Shown one piece after another: positions 52,266-62,640 of a DNA stretch of 64,000 bases. The notes under the pieces were generated by a model. The model did not search any database, was not told the origin of the DNA, and saw only the letters and a list, made by a program, of their open reading frames with translations. Origin of the DNA: Burkholderiales bacterium RIFCSPLOWO2_02_FULL_57_36 (GTDB taxonomy: Bacteria > Pseudomonadota > Gammaproteobacteria > Burkholderiales > Burkholderiaceae_D); contig MESE01000096.1 of the NCBI GenBank assembly GCA_001770855.1, positions 62,001-126,000 on the forward strand. Direction: 5' to 3'. Numbering within the stretch: the stretch's first letter is position 1; each line of letters starts with the position of its first letter. Made by a program: the position numbers and the translations under genes.

Positions 52266-52397
52266 TTATTTCGCGCTTTTTTGCTGCACTTTTTCACCGA
52301 CTTTTTCGACATCCTTGCCGAAACCGTGCATGGTATTGCATCCGATCAGGACCAGTGCCGATACCGTCAACAAAAATAATGTGAATGTTTTTTTCAT
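52266..52397 (-). CDS. Entericidin-like small lipoprotein
   Basis: A 43-residue protein: MKKTFTLFLLTVSALVLIGC is a lipoprotein signal with the lipobox cysteine at position 20, followed by NTMHGFGKDVEKVGEKVQQK, the entericidin A/B-type tail. GGGGGAGAT is a strong ribosome binding site. It lies between leuC and leuD, 12 bp after leuC. Entericidins are small membrane lipoproteins linked to stationary-phase lysis in Escherichia coli; the function here is unknown. Confidence 0.87.
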   Translation of the reverse strand: MKKTFTLFLLTVSALVLIGCNTMHGFGKDVEKVGEKVQQKSAK

Positions 52398-52409
52398 ATC
52401 TCCCCCGAT

Positions 52410-53810
52410 TTATATTGAACGAACGTCAACAAAGTGTCCCGCGACGCCCGCCGCGGCAGCCATCGCCGGACTGACCAGATGGGTACGTCCTCCTGCGCCC
52501 TGCCTGCCTTCGAAATTGCGGTTCGAAGTCGACGCGCAACGCTCGCCCGGTTCAAGCCGGTCCGCATTCATCGCCAGGCACATCGAGCAACCCGGCTCGC
52601 GCCATTCGAAACCCGCAGCCTTGAAAATCCGGTCCAGGCCCTCACGCTCCGCCTGTTCCTTGACCAATCCCGAACCCGGCACCACCATCGCCAGGAGTAC
52701 ATTCGAAGCGCGGAACTTGCCGCGCACGACCGCCGCTGCCGCACGCAAATCCTCTATGCGGGAATTGGTGCACGATCCGATGAACACCTTGTCAATACGG
52801 ATATCCGATATGGCGGTGTTAGGTTTCAACGCCATGTAAGCCAACGCCTTTTCCATCGCATCGCGTTTTGCCGGGTCTTTTTCCTTGTCCGGGTCGGGTA
52901 CCCGGCCATCGACAGGAACCACCATTTCAGGCGATGTTCCCCAAGTTACCTGCGGCTTGATTTCCGTTGCATTCAAGGTGACGACGATATCGAACTTGGC
53001 GCCGGCATCCGAGTGCAATGTGCGCCAGTATTCGACAGCACGGTCCCAATGCGGGCCGACCGGTGCGAACGGGCGTCCTTTGACGTAATTGATTGTGGCG
53101 TCGTCCACCGCAATCATGCCGGCGCGGGCGCCTGCTTCGATCGCCATGTTGCAAATCGTCATGCGGCCTTCCATCGACAGGGAACGAATCGTCGATCCCG
53201 CGAATTCAATCGCATATCCGGTACCGCCGGCAGTGCCGATCTTGCCGATCACGGCGAGCACGACATCCTTGGCAGTTACGCCCACAGGCAGCGCGCCATC
53301 GACCTGCACCAGCATCGCCTTGGATTTCTTCGCGAGCAGGGTCTGCGTCGCCAGCACGTGCTCCACCTCGGAGGTACCGATACCATGCGCCAGACAGCCG
53401 AATGCGCCGTGCGTCGAAGTATGCGAGTCGCCGCAAACCACCGTCATGCCCGGCAGGGTAGCACCCTGCTCCGGCCCGATTACGTGGACAATGCCCTGCC
53501 GTTTGTCGCGCATGCTGAAATAGGTCAGGCCGTATTCCTTGGCATTGGCATCCAGCGTCTCGACTTGCAGACGCGATACCGGGTCGGCGATGCCGTTGAT
53601 GCGATCGGTAGTCGGTACGTTATGGTCCGCCACTACCAGATTGGCGGAAATACGCCACGGCTTTCGGCCGGCGAGTTTCAAGCCTTCGAACGCCTGCGGG
53701 CTGGTGACTTCATGCACCAAGTGCCGGTCGATATAAAGGATGGACGTGCCGTCGTCTGTCGTATGGACGACATGCGATTGCCAGAGTTTGTCGTAGAGTG
53801 TTTGGGCCAT
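52410..53810 (-). CDS. leuC: 3-isopropylmalate dehydratase, large subunit
   Basis: Aconitase-family [4Fe-4S] enzyme that isomerises 2- to 3-isopropylmalate with LeuD. 466 residues. The cluster cysteines lie in [20 protein letters not shown] and [40 protein letters not shown] is the conserved middle region, and [15 protein letters not shown] is the usual start. Upstream an extended -10 promoter candidate is seen. Confidence 0.97.
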   Translation of the reverse strand: MAQTLYDKLWQSHVVHTTDDGTSILYIDRHLVHEVTSPQAFEGLKLAGRKPWRISANLVVADHNVPTTDRINGIADPVSRLQVETLDANAKEYGLTYFSMRDKRQGIVHVIGPEQGATLPGMTVVCGDSHTSTHGAFGCLAHGIGTSEVEHVLATQTLLAKKSKAMLVQVDGALPVGVTAKDVVLAVIGKIGTAGGTGYAIEFAGSTIRSLSMEGRMTICNMAIEAGARAGMIAVDDATINYVKGRPFAPVGPHWDRAVEYWRTLHSDAGAKFDIVVTLNATEIKPQVTWGTSPEMVVPVDGRVPDPDKEKDPAKRDAMEKALAYMALKPNTAISDIRIDKVFIGSCTNSRIEDLRAAAAVVRGKFRASNVLLAMVVPGSGLVKEQAEREGLDRIFKAAGFEWREPGCSMCLAMNADRLEPGERCASTSNRNFEGRQGAGGRTHLVSPAMAAAAGVAGHFVDVRSI

Positions 53811-53857
53811 GTATCCAAAGTGCGTAAAGCAGCACGAATCACTGAAAATAGTCCTTG

Positions 53858-53863
53858 ATTATG
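53858..53863 (-). promoter_or_regulatory. Candidate extended -10 element of leuC
   Basis: Minus strand TGGCATAAT: a TGn extension before CATAAT, with a weak -35. It is about 48 bp before the leuC ATG, after the terminator at 53913-53944. No leader peptide rich in leucine codons was found between them. Confidence 0.4.
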
Positions 53864-53912
53864 CCATATTTGTGCAATGCAAAACTGAGTGCGGCCGATT
53901 CGCTGCCCAATG

Positions 53913-53944
53913 AAAAACGCCCGCCGCAAGAGTGGCAGGCGTTT
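53913..53944 (-). terminator. Intrinsic terminator after the M48 protease gene
   Basis: Minus strand AAACGCC-T-GCC pairs with GGC-G-GGCGTTT (one mismatch), followed by TTC. It lies 30 bp after the protease stop and separates it from the leu genes. Confidence 0.7.
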
Positions 53945-53973
53945 CGAAGCCCGACAACCGCTGATTTTTTCGG

Positions 53974-54810
53974 TCAACGCCTGGTTCTGGCCTTTTCATA
54001 CAACGGCATCACGCGTTGCGCGTACACCGTCAAATCGCTCAATCGGTCTTCACGGGTCGGATGGGTCGACAAGAACTTGAAGGCCGGCTCACCGCCCGCA
54101 GCCTGCCCCATTTTTTGCCACAGCGTGACCGCCGCGCGAGGGTCGTAACCGGCACGTGCCGCGAGTTCGACACCGATACGGTCGGCCTCGGTCTCATGAT
54201 TGCGCGAATTGGGCAAGCCGAGCAAACCCATATAGGCGAATTCCATTCCCTTTTGCCCGATATCGCCCACTCCCAGAACGGCAGAGGCGATCGATATGCC
54301 GACTCCCGCAAGCGCCTGCTCGGACGCGCGTTCGCGCGCGTGCTCGCGCAGGACATGCGCCATTTCATGTCCCATCACGGCTGCCAATTCATCATCGGTC
54401 AGATTGAGTTTTTCGATCAAACCGGTATTCACTCCCATTTTTCCGCCCGGCATGACCCATGCGTTGATTTCCGGAGCGGTGAGCACGTTGACTTCCCAAT
54501 CCCATTTGGTTGCATCCGGCCGAAACACCGCTGTCTGCGGAATAAGACGATTGGCAATTGCCCGCACCCGATTGACTTGGCCCGGGTTGCGATTCAAGGT
54601 GCCTTTCTGACGCTCCTTGGCGATCAACTCCGCGTACTGTTGATTTGATGCCTGCTCGATTGCTTCGGCGGAAACAGCCATTCTTTGCTGGCGCTCGATA
54701 CCCACAGCGCCACCTTGGGTGGTCTGGACGGTTTCACAAGAAGCGAGCGCCAGAACTGACGCCGCCAATAGCAGTTGTTTCAACATGCGGCCGTTGGTGA
54801 TGAATTTCAT
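53974..54810 (-). CDS. M48-family zinc metalloprotease, lipoprotein
   Basis: A 278-residue periplasmic peptidase. The lipoprotein signal ends LLLAASVLALASC. The zinc motif is HEMAH in LAAVMGHEMAHVLREHARER, with the third ligand glutamate in NHETEADRIGVELAARAGYD. The family resembles YcaL/LoiP-type quality-control proteases. GAGGAGAAAAA precedes the ATG at 54810, which overlaps the transporter stop (ATGA), so the two genes are coupled. A shorter start (54786) is possible but less well placed. Confidence 0.9.
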   Translation of the reverse strand: MKFITNGRMLKQLLLAASVLALASCETVQTTQGGAVGIERQQRMAVSAEAIEQASNQQYAELIAKERQKGTLNRNPGQVNRVRAIANRLIPQTAVFRPDATKWDWEVNVLTAPEINAWVMPGGKMGVNTGLIEKLNLTDDELAAVMGHEMAHVLREHARERASEQALAGVGISIASAVLGVGDIGQKGMEFAYMGLLGLPNSRNHETEADRIGVELAARAGYDPRAAVTLWQKMGQAAGGEPAFKFLSTHPTREDRLSDLTVYAQRVMPLYEKARTRR

Positions 54811-55979
54811 TTTTTCTCCTCAGAAGATGTTTGCCAGCGGTACGCCAATGTTGCCGCTCCGGCACCCGCAAGTGCAAATCCTGCTGCCGTTAAATAGACT
54901 GTCCGGGCACCGAATGTATCCCATAATGCACTTAAAATCAGCCCGCCCAAGGTGCCGCCCAGCCCGTAGGAAATACTGATGAACAGCGCCTGGCCACGCG
55001 CCTGAAGCGGCCCCGAGAACCAGCGCTGAAGCATCGCCACCGATGCCGAATGATGCACACCGAAAGTCGCTGCATGCAGTATCTGGGCAATCAGCAACCA
55101 GAATAGTGATTGCGCGCAAAATCCAATCATTAAAAATCGTATTACTGCAATGAACAGGCTTGCCATCATCAACTTCTGTACACCAAATCGCCTGAACAGC
55201 GGAGCCTGATAAAAGAAAAAAATAATTTCGGCGACCACTCCAAGCGACCACATCAAGCCAATCACCGTCTTGCTGTAACCAAGCTGGGCCAAATACAGCG
55301 AGTAAAAAACGTAAATTGCCGAATGGGCGGCAATCATCAAAAAGGTCGAGGCAAAGAACGCAATCACTTCACGTCGTTGCAGTAGCGTTCTTATCGACGG
55401 CACATCATGCCGCACCGGCGCATGCGGCGACTCCTGCATGCGCCAGCTTGCAATCAACACCAGGCCCAGCATCGCGAGCGATATCCATGGCATCAGTCCG
55501 ATTCCCTGCCAATCCAGCACGTACCCTGCCCCTGTTACCGTCGCGATAAATCCGACCGAGCCCCATAGCCGGACCCGCCCATAATGCGTCAAATCGCCGC
55601 GCATCTCCGACAGCATCAATGCTTCCGACAAAGGACCTTGGGCGCTGGTAAACATGTTTATCGCAATCATTACCGCAAAGAACTGGGCGAATGTCTGGCC
55701 GAAAAACATGCCCGAAAATGCCGTCAGCGCAGCCAGCGCGGTAATGCGCAAAACAAACACCCGTCGCTGGCTATGATCGGCGACCCATCCCCAAAGATTG
55801 GGCCCGAAAATGCGCATGACCTGTATCAATGACATCAGCACGCCGATTTGTGCTGCCGTCATTCCCTTGTCGGAGAAATACAAACTCGCATACGGTGAGA
55901 ACACGCCGATGAAACCGTAGTAGGCGAAAAAGAATAAGCCGAAATTAAAGGACTGTTTAGGCCAGGATTGATGCGGCAC
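54807..55979 (-). CDS. MFS transporter, HcaT-like (MFS_1-like)
   Basis: A 390-residue transporter with about 12 helices. FGLFFFAYYGFIGVFSPYAS opens the first helix; YFSDKGMTAAQIGVLMSLIQ and LWGWVADHSQRRV contain the loop motif of the 3-phenylpropionate/nucleoside-like MFS branch. The second half includes GLMWSLGVVAEIIFFFYQAP and the FGVHHSASVAMLQRWF motif. Substrate unknown. It is coupled to the M48 protease gene downstream. Confidence 0.88.
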   Translation of the reverse strand: MPHQSWPKQSFNFGLFFFAYYGFIGVFSPYASLYFSDKGMTAAQIGVLMSLIQVMRIFGPNLWGWVADHSQRRVFVLRITALAALTAFSGMFFGQTFAQFFAVMIAINMFTSAQGPLSEALMLSEMRGDLTHYGRVRLWGSVGFIATVTGAGYVLDWQGIGLMPWISLAMLGLVLIASWRMQESPHAPVRHDVPSIRTLLQRREVIAFFASTFLMIAAHSAIYVFYSLYLAQLGYSKTVIGLMWSLGVVAEIIFFFYQAPLFRRFGVQKLMMASLFIAVIRFLMIGFCAQSLFWLLIAQILHAATFGVHHSASVAMLQRWFSGPLQARGQALFISISYGLGGTLGGLILSALWDTFGARTVYLTAAGFALAGAGAATLAYRWQTSSEEKK

Positions 55980-56174
55980 AGGAGTGTTTAATGGATAGAC
56001 AGGTTCGACGGCGGCGGAAATTTTTCGTTACGGCAGCCCTGGCCTGCCGAAAAACAACTTATTTGGCAGGTGCGGCTTTTGCCGCTGTTGATGAATGCCA
56101 AGGGTATTTCGATTGATCGCCGATCAAGCCGGGCGGCATTCGCGGGCAACAGAGGAGGGAACACCCTCGTTTTT

Positions 56175-57266
56175 TCATATTGGATGCTTGGGTGTCCCGG
56201 TTCGCACATCTCCGCACTGCGCGCGATGCCGCAACGCATGGTCCATCAACACCAGCGCGAGCATCGCCTCGGCAATCGGCGTCGCTCGTATCCCCACGCA
56301 CGGATCGTGTCGGCCGAATGTTTCTACCATGACCGGCGTGCCGCTCTTGTCGATTGAGCGACGCGGAGTACGAATGCTGGAGGTAGGCTTGATTGCGATC
56401 GACACGGTAATTTCCTGTCCGGTCGAAATGCCGCCGAGCACACCGCCAGCGTTGTTTCCGGCAAAGCCCGTCGGCACCAATTCATCGCCGTGTTCAGTGC
56501 CTTTTTGCGCGACTGATTTGAAACCAGCGCCGATTTCCACGCCCTTCACCGCATTGATTCCCATCATCGCGTAGGCAATCTCGGCATCCAGCTTGTCATA
56601 GATCGGCTCACCCAATCCGACCGGCACGTTTTGCGCCACCACATCGATGCGTGCGCCGCAAGAATCGCCGGCCTTGCGCAGCGCATCCATGTATGCCTCC
56701 AACTCTGGAACAATGCTTGCATTTGCAGCGAAAAACGGGTTTTGACGAACATGTTCCCATGCTTCAAAGGGAATGGCGATTTCGCCCAGCTGGCTCATGC
56801 AGCCTTTGAAAACCGTGCCGTATTGTTCGTACAGCCACTTCTTCGCCACTGCCGCAGCGCCCACCGCAGGCGCGGTCAACCGGGCCGACGAACGTCCGCC
56901 GCCGCGCGGATCGCGTATGCCGTATTTGTTCCAATAGGTGTAGTCCGCATGGCCGGGCCGGAACGTGTCGGAAATATTACTGTAATCATGGCTGCGCTGA
57001 TCTTCATTACGGATCAGCAGCGCGATCGGCGTGCCGGTCGTCTTGCCCTCAAACACGCCCGACAGAATTTCGACTGTATCGGATTCCTTGCGCTGTGTTA
57101 CATGACGCGACGTGCCGGGTTTGCGCCGGTCAAGCTCGGGCTGAATATCCGCTTCCGACAAGTCCATGCCCGGAGGGCAGCCGTCGATTACGCATCCGAT
57201 GGCCGGACCGTGCGATTCGCCGAACGTGGTAACCGTGAAAAGTGTGCCAAAAGTGTTGCCGGACAT
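56175..57266 (-). CDS. aroC: Chorismate synthase
   Basis: Last shikimate-pathway enzyme; it makes chorismate from EPSP using reduced FMN. 363 residues. [20 protein letters not shown] is the first signature, [20 protein letters not shown] the second, and [11 protein letters not shown] lies near the C-terminus. [20 protein letters not shown] is also present. It probably forms its own unit; 195 bp separate its stop from the MFS gene start, with no clear feature between them. Confidence 0.96.
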   Translation of the reverse strand: MSGNTFGTLFTVTTFGESHGPAIGCVIDGCPPGMDLSEADIQPELDRRKPGTSRHVTQRKESDTVEILSGVFEGKTTGTPIALLIRNEDQRSHDYSNISDTFRPGHADYTYWNKYGIRDPRGGGRSSARLTAPAVGAAAVAKKWLYEQYGTVFKGCMSQLGEIAIPFEAWEHVRQNPFFAANASIVPELEAYMDALRKAGDSCGARIDVVAQNVPVGLGEPIYDKLDAEIAYAMMGINAVKGVEIGAGFKSVAQKGTEHGDELVPTGFAGNNAGGVLGGISTGQEITVSIAIKPTSSIRTPRRSIDKSGTPVMVETFGRHDPCVGIRATPIAEAMLALVLMDHALRHRAQCGDVRTGTPKHPI

Positions 57267-57524
57267 GGTGAGTTTGAAAAAGCTGAAAGTCTGAATTCTA
57301 CCAGCGTAGGCATCTTGTCCAAGGAAGAAAATCGGTTTTACGTCAAAGCACGCCCGAATGCCCCGCCGTCATTGAAAATAATGCTGAAGAAAGCATGAGC
57401 CGGCCGGATAACCGCACTCGACATACGAGCCAACAAACCGGTTCGTCAATCGACCGGAGTCCATGCAAAAAATCGTGCGTTTCCGCAGACACGCCGACAT
57501 CGGTTTTGATCCGGTAAAAACCGG

Positions 57525-57971
57525 CTACTCTTCGCCGTCGGATGGCCAATCGCGAATATAAGCCTTGAGCATTTTATTCTCGAAGCCTTGCGCTTCGAAT
57601 ACCGCTTTTGCAACGTCATAAAATGACATCACGCCGATCAGTGTTTTCCCATCGCAAATCGGCACATAGCGCGCATGGCGCTCCAGCATCACGCGCCGCA
57701 CGTCATTGATATCGGTATCCAGCGTAACCGTGATCGGGTCGTTATCCATATGATCCCGCACCGTCTGGTTGCCGACCGCGCCGCCATTGGCGTGGATCGA
57801 TTTCATCACTTCACGGAATGTCAGCATGCCGACCAGATCGCCGGACTTCATCACGACCAAAGAACCGATGTCCTTGTCCGACATTGTGTTGACCGCTTCC
57901 AGCATCGATGTGTCCGGAGTTACGGTGTAAAGAATATTGCCTTTGACTTTGAGGATTTCGGAAACTTTCAT
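57525..57971 (-). CDS. CBS-domain pair protein
   Basis: A 148-residue cytoplasmic protein made almost entirely of two CBS domains: MKVSEILKVKGNILYTVTPD, then LVVMKSGDLVGMLTFREVMK, and VRDHMDNDPITVTLDTDIND, then YVPICDGKTLIGVMSFYDVA. CBS pairs bind adenine nucleotides. The ATG at 57971 has GGGAGCGCACA upstream. It is a stand-alone sensor protein with an unknown partner. The 258 bp gap to aroC shows no gene. Confidence 0.9.
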   Translation of the reverse strand: MKVSEILKVKGNILYTVTPDTSMLEAVNTMSDKDIGSLVVMKSGDLVGMLTFREVMKSIHANGGAVGNQTVRDHMDNDPITVTLDTDINDVRRVMLERHARYVPICDGKTLIGVMSFYDVAKAVFEAQGFENKMLKAYIRDWPSDGEE

Positions 57972-58112
57972 TGTGCGCTCCCGCCAAGTTGTTGTTCTGT
58001 CACCTGCAATGTAGCTTAACTGGGGTGAAAAATCCAGCGTTGAAGCTGGACGCATTGATCGGGGTTCAGTGCTACGATCTGAGCAACCGAATTAAAGGAG
58101 GCGGACGACAAC

Positions 58113-59423
58113 ATGAGCGGCCCAAAATATCCAGGATTTGACACCCTGTCATTGCACGCCGGCGCAGCGCCCGATCCCGCTACCGGTGCGCGCGCCACAC
58201 CGATATATCTCACCACTTCATTCGTGTTCAGGGATTCCGACCATGCCGCGTCGCTGTTCAACATGGAGCGGGCGGGACATGTCTATTCGCGTATTTCGAA
58301 TCCGACCAATGCCGTGCTCGAAGAGCGCATAGCGGCACTGGAAGGCGGTGTTGCCGGCATTGCCGTTGCAAGCGGCCAGGCCGCCATGCATCTGGGCCTG
58401 GCGACAATTGCCGGCGCGGGTTCGCATGTGGTGGCCTCGCGCGCGCTGTACGGAGGCTCGCAAAATCTTCTCGCTTACACCATGAAGCGCTTCGGCATCG
58501 ACACCACCTTCGTCGATCCGCGCGATCTCGATGCATGGCGCAATGCGATCAAGCCGAACACGAAAGTGCTGTTTGCCGAAACACTGGGCAATCCAGGGCT
58601 TGATGTACTGGATATCCCGCGCGTCGCTGAAATTGCACATGAGCACTTTTTGCCGCTCATGGTCGATTCGACTTTCACCACGCCGTATTTGCTGCGTCCG
58701 TTCGACCATGGCGCCGATCTGATTTTTCATTCCGCAACCAAATTTCTTTGCGGACACGGCACCGCCATCGGCGGCCTGCTGGTCGATGGCGGCACGTTCG
58801 ACTGGCAACAGGCTTTTGAAAAGACCGGGCACTTCGCCGAGCTATGTGAGCCGTACGATGGATTTCACGGCATGGTGTTTTCCGAAGAGTCGACGGTTGC
58901 CGCATTCTCGCTGCGCGCACGGCGCGAAGGCCTGCGCGACTTTGGAGCGGTAATGAGTCCGCATAACGCGTTCGCGATTCTGCAAGGTATCGAGACGCTC
59001 GCGCTGCGCATGGACAAGCACGTCGCCAATACCCGCAAGGTGGTCGAATTTCTGGCGGCGCATAAAGCGGTCGAGTCGGTATCGTATCCGGAACTGGAAT
59101 CGCATCCGGATCACGCGCTGGCCAAAACGCTGTTGCCGAAAGGTTGCGGCGCGGTGTTTTCGTTCAGCATCAAGGGAGATCGAGCGGCGGGACGGCGCTT
59201 TGTCGAAGCGCTCAAGATCTTTTCGCACCTGGCCAATGTCGGCGATGCAAAATCGCTGGTAATTCATCCGGCCTCAACCACCCACTTCCGTGTTCCATCC
59301 GAGCAGTTGGCTGCATCCGGCATCACCGAAGGCACGATGCGCCTGTCGATCGGGCTGGAAGACGCGGATGATCTGATCGATGACTTGTCGCGCGGCTTGA
59401 AAGCGTCGCAGAAAGGCGGATAG
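58113..59423 (+). CDS. O-acetylhomoserine sulfhydrylase-like PLP enzyme
   Basis: A 436-residue Cys/Met-metabolism enzyme. GFDTLSLHAGAAPDPATGAR and RATPIYLTTSFVFRDSDHAA are typical of MetY-type O-acetylhomoserine (thiol)-lyases. VYSRISNPTNAVLEERIAAL is followed by the phosphate loop ASGQAAMHLGLAT; the PLP lysine lies in FHSATKFLCGHGTAIGG; and GDAKSLVIHPASTTH is conserved. AAAGGAGGCGGACGACAAC is a strong ribosome binding site. It probably makes homocysteine directly, while a related enzyme is at 17007-18248. The usual purF-linked metZ is absent here. Confidence 0.9.
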   Translation: MSGPKYPGFDTLSLHAGAAPDPATGARATPIYLTTSFVFRDSDHAASLFNMERAGHVYSRISNPTNAVLEERIAALEGGVAGIAVASGQAAMHLGLATIAGAGSHVVASRALYGGSQNLLAYTMKRFGIDTTFVDPRDLDAWRNAIKPNTKVLFAETLGNPGLDVLDIPRVAEIAHEHFLPLMVDSTFTTPYLLRPFDHGADLIFHSATKFLCGHGTAIGGLLVDGGTFDWQQAFEKTGHFAELCEPYDGFHGMVFSEESTVAAFSLRARREGLRDFGAVMSPHNAFAILQGIETLALRMDKHVANTRKVVEFLAAHKAVESVSYPELESHPDHALAKTLLPKGCGAVFSFSIKGDRAAGRRFVEALKIFSHLANVGDAKSLVIHPASTTHFRVPSEQLAASGITEGTMRLSIGLEDADDLIDDLSRGLKASQKGG

Positions 59424-59430
59424 GTTTCAT

Positions 59431-60249
59431 ATGCTGTTGACCGTTCAAGAACACGACGCCTACTGCTATACCGGCGGCAAGCCATTCGACGCCGCATTGC
59501 CGACCGCGGTGTTTATTCATGGCGCGCAAAACGACCACTCCGTATGGATTTTGCAGACCAGATATTTCGCGCACCATGGATTCAATGTGCTCGCAGTGGA
59601 TTTGCCCGGCCATGGCCGCAGCAAAGGTGCCGCGCTGACCACGGTTGAAGCCATGGCGGATTGGCTGCTGGCATTGCTGGATGCAGCAGGCGTACCGCAA
59701 GCGATATTGATCGGCCACAGCATGGGTTCGTTGATCGCGCTGGAAGCATTGTTCAGGGCGCCCGCGCGGGTTGCCAAAATTGCGCTGGTAGGTACCGCCT
59801 ACCCGATGAAAGTGTCGGAAGCATTGCTCGACGCATCGCTCAACGATGAGCAAAAAGCCTTTGATATGGTCAACATCTGGTCGCATTCTTCGATCGCGCA
59901 AAAACCTTCTTGCCCCGGCCCGGGATTTTATGCGATGGGCGGCGCCATGCGTCTGAAACAAAGAATCGCCAAAATCAATCCGGATCATGTATTCCATACC
60001 GACTTTCAAGCTTGCGACGCCTATGCACATGGCGAGCAAGCGGCTGGATCGGTCAAATGCCCTGCCCTGTTCCTGCTCGGTGAGCGCGACTTGATGACAC
60101 CGGCCAAGGCTACCGCGACTTTGATCAGCGCTATTCCGCATGGCAAAGTCGTGCGGATAGAGGGAAGCGGGCATGAGTTAATGGCGGAGCAACCGGATTC
60201 GGTACTCGACGCATTGTTTTCTTTTGCACAATTGCCTGACCGGCAATAA
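59431..60249 (+). CDS. Alpha/beta-fold hydrolase
   Basis: A 272-residue soluble hydrolase starting 7 bp after the sulfhydrylase. FIHGAQNDHSVWILQTRYFA forms the oxyanion region; AVDLPGHGRSKGAA follows; nucleophile Ser97 is in LIGHSMGSLIALEA; the acid lies in FLLGERDLMTPAKA and the catalytic histidine in IEGSGHELMAEQPD. No membrane segment. The substrate is unknown. Pairing with the O-acetylhomoserine enzyme suggests cotranscription, not necessarily a shared pathway. Confidence 0.88.
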   Translation: MLLTVQEHDAYCYTGGKPFDAALPTAVFIHGAQNDHSVWILQTRYFAHHGFNVLAVDLPGHGRSKGAALTTVEAMADWLLALLDAAGVPQAILIGHSMGSLIALEALFRAPARVAKIALVGTAYPMKVSEALLDASLNDEQKAFDMVNIWSHSSIAQKPSCPGPGFYAMGGAMRLKQRIAKINPDHVFHTDFQACDAYAHGEQAAGSVKCPALFLLGERDLMTPAKATATLISAIPHGKVVRIEGSGHELMAEQPDSVLDALFSFAQLPDRQ

Positions 60250-60376
60250 GGCTGAAAAGAACATTACCAAACCCCGGCGAAGTCTGGAAATTGGTTGTTG
60301 CTCCTTGCAGCAATATTGTTGCAACAATTGAAAAGCGAGACTACTCTGGAAGAACGAACATCGACAGGAGACGATC

Positions 60377-60694
60377 ATGTCCGCGATTACAGAGAAAAGG
60401 TATGAAACGTTCGCCGAGTTTTATCCGTTCTACTTGACCGAACATTCGAATCGCACCTGCCGCCAGTTGCATTTCGCCGGATCGACGCTTGCATTATTCA
60501 GCTTCGGAGCGCTGGTTTTGACTGGAAATCTCTGGTGGCTGCCGGCCGGACTGGCCTTCGGATACGGGTTTGCCTGGGCCGGGCATTTCGGCTTCGAGAA
60601 AAACCAGCCAGCGTCATTCAGGCAGCCACTCTATTCGTTCATGGGTGACTGGGTGATGTATTGGCAAATGTTGACCGGACAAATTTCATTTTAG
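60377..60694 (+). CDS. DUF962 / Mpo1-like membrane protein
   Basis: A 105-residue protein. ETFAEFYPFYLTEHSNRTCR followed by QLHFAGSTLALFSFGALVLT, then AGHFGFEKNQPASFRQPLYS and FMGDWVMYWQMLTGQISF match the DUF962 family with its HxxN and HFxxE features. Two or three membrane helices. The yeast member Mpo1 is a dioxygenase acting on 2-hydroxy fatty acids, which hints at a lipid role. Its 3' end overlaps the end of yihY by 56 bp, convergent. Confidence 0.85.
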   Translation: MSAITEKRYETFAEFYPFYLTEHSNRTCRQLHFAGSTLALFSFGALVLTGNLWWLPAGLAFGYGFAWAGHFGFEKNQPASFRQPLYSFMGDWVMYWQMLTGQISF

Positions 60695-61955
60695 GGTCGT
60701 TCGCGAAATGCGCGGCAATGGTCTGGCCCAGACCTTGCTCGACCGCGCTTTCCACTTGCTTGGCCAGGGCGGCATTGCCTGACGCATCGAACACGAACAG
60801 GCGATAAACATCCGCCAGTTTCAGTTGATCGGGATTGGCGAGCAATATCCAGCGGTCCAGGCCTTCGGTAATTCGCTTGCCGAACTGGGCGCGTTTGGCC
60901 GACTCGATCTTGATACGGTCGACCCAGCCAGCCTCCAGCATTTTTTCCAGCAAGCTTTCCGATTCATCGAACCCCAGGCGGGTTTGTGCGCGTATCGCTG
61001 CGGAATCCACTGCAGCGGACTTGTGAAGGACTCTTGCTTCGTACAATACTTCGAGCAATTTCATCGCGTCGACAAATGCGCTGCCGGGTTTTGGAACATG
61101 CCACCAGCGTTCGTATTTTACGATCGGCAATGCCGCTGCGATGACCGCTCCCATCAGGGTAATGAACCATCCCAAATAAATCCATACCAGGAATATCGGC
61201 AGCGCGGCCAAGGCGCCGTAAAGAACCGTGTAGGTTGGAAATTTCGCGACAAAAATCACGAACAGCCGCTTGGTGATTTCAAAAGCGATCGCAGCCACGA
61301 TCCCGCCCCAAGCCGCGTCGCGCCAGTCGATCAGGCGATTCGGCACCACCATGTACAGCAGCGTGAAGGCCGCGCCCGTCAGCAATACCGAAACCAAGGT
61401 ATAAAAAATTTCACCGGCGATCGGCATCTGGTTTGCCACATCGCTGGTTGCGGTGTACAGAAATGACGTAAACGTCATCGAAATGCCGATCAATAGCGGC
61501 CCGAGCGTTACCGTGGCCCAGTAAACCAGAACGCGCTGCACGAAGGGACGCCTGGTCTTGACGCGCCAGATCTGGTGAAAGGTCCTGTCGATCATCGCGA
61601 TCATTGCCACCGCCGTCACGACCAACAGGATGGCGCCAACCGCCGACAATCGCTTGGCCTGGCTGGCAAACTGGGTGAGATATTTGAGAATGGTATTGGA
61701 AACCGACTGCGGCATCAGGCTCTCGATGAAGTAAGCTTCCAGCGCCGAGCGAAACGTATTAAATAGCGGAAATGCGGTAAAAATCGCCAACGCAATCGTC
61801 AGCACCGGCACCAGCGCCAGTACCGTCGTGAAGGTAAGACTGCCTGCCACCTGCGGCAAGTGCTCTTCGTTGAGCCGTCGTACCGCGAAACGGAACAGGT
61901 CGCGCGCCTGGGTCCAGGTCAATCCACGAAAAAATTGCAAGTTAAATGGGAGCAT
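60639..61955 (-). CDS. YihY/BrkB-family inner membrane protein
   Basis: A 438-residue membrane protein. FAVRRLNEEHLPQVAGSLTF then TTVLALVPVLTIALAIFTAF, with GSLTFTTVLALVP typical of YihY, and WATVTLGPLLIGISMTFTSF; six helices in total. The C-terminal ~140 residues are soluble with a winged-helix-like part (LLEKMLEAGWVDRIKIESAK). The start is uncertain (GTG at 61970 or ATG at 61955). It was once called RNase BN in error; the true function is unknown. Confidence 0.88.
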   Translation of the reverse strand: MLPFNLQFFRGLTWTQARDLFRFAVRRLNEEHLPQVAGSLTFTTVLALVPVLTIALAIFTAFPLFNTFRSALEAYFIESLMPQSVSNTILKYLTQFASQAKRLSAVGAILLVVTAVAMIAMIDRTFHQIWRVKTRRPFVQRVLVYWATVTLGPLLIGISMTFTSFLYTATSDVANQMPIAGEIFYTLVSVLLTGAAFTLLYMVVPNRLIDWRDAAWGGIVAAIAFEITKRLFVIFVAKFPTYTVLYGALAALPIFLVWIYLGWFITLMGAVIAAALPIVKYERWWHVPKPGSAFVDAMKLLEVLYEARVLHKSAAVDSAAIRAQTRLGFDESESLLEKMLEAGWVDRIKIESAKRAQFGKRITEGLDRWILLANPDQLKLADVYRLFVFDASGNAALAKQVESAVEQGLGQTIAAHFANDPKMKFVRSTFANTSPSHP

Positions 61956-62010
61956 TCGATCGGCAGTCACATTAAGCAGAGGCTAAGCAGAGGCGCAATT
62001 GCGCGTTTGA

Positions 62011-62639
<629 letters not shown>

Positions 62640-62640
<1 letters not shown>

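Noticed and set aside
52434-53858. A 474-codon plus-strand ORF opposite leuC
   Set aside because: leuC is unmistakable; the mirror frame has no family features.
57525-57560. CCGGT-TTTT-ACCGG repeat as terminator of the CBS gene
   Set aside because: Short 5-bp stem with no following T-run; too weak to call.
59323-60174. A 283-codon minus-strand ORF opposite the alpha/beta hydrolase
   Set aside because: The plus-strand frame has the complete GHSMG hydrolase core; the minus frame has no recognisable feature.
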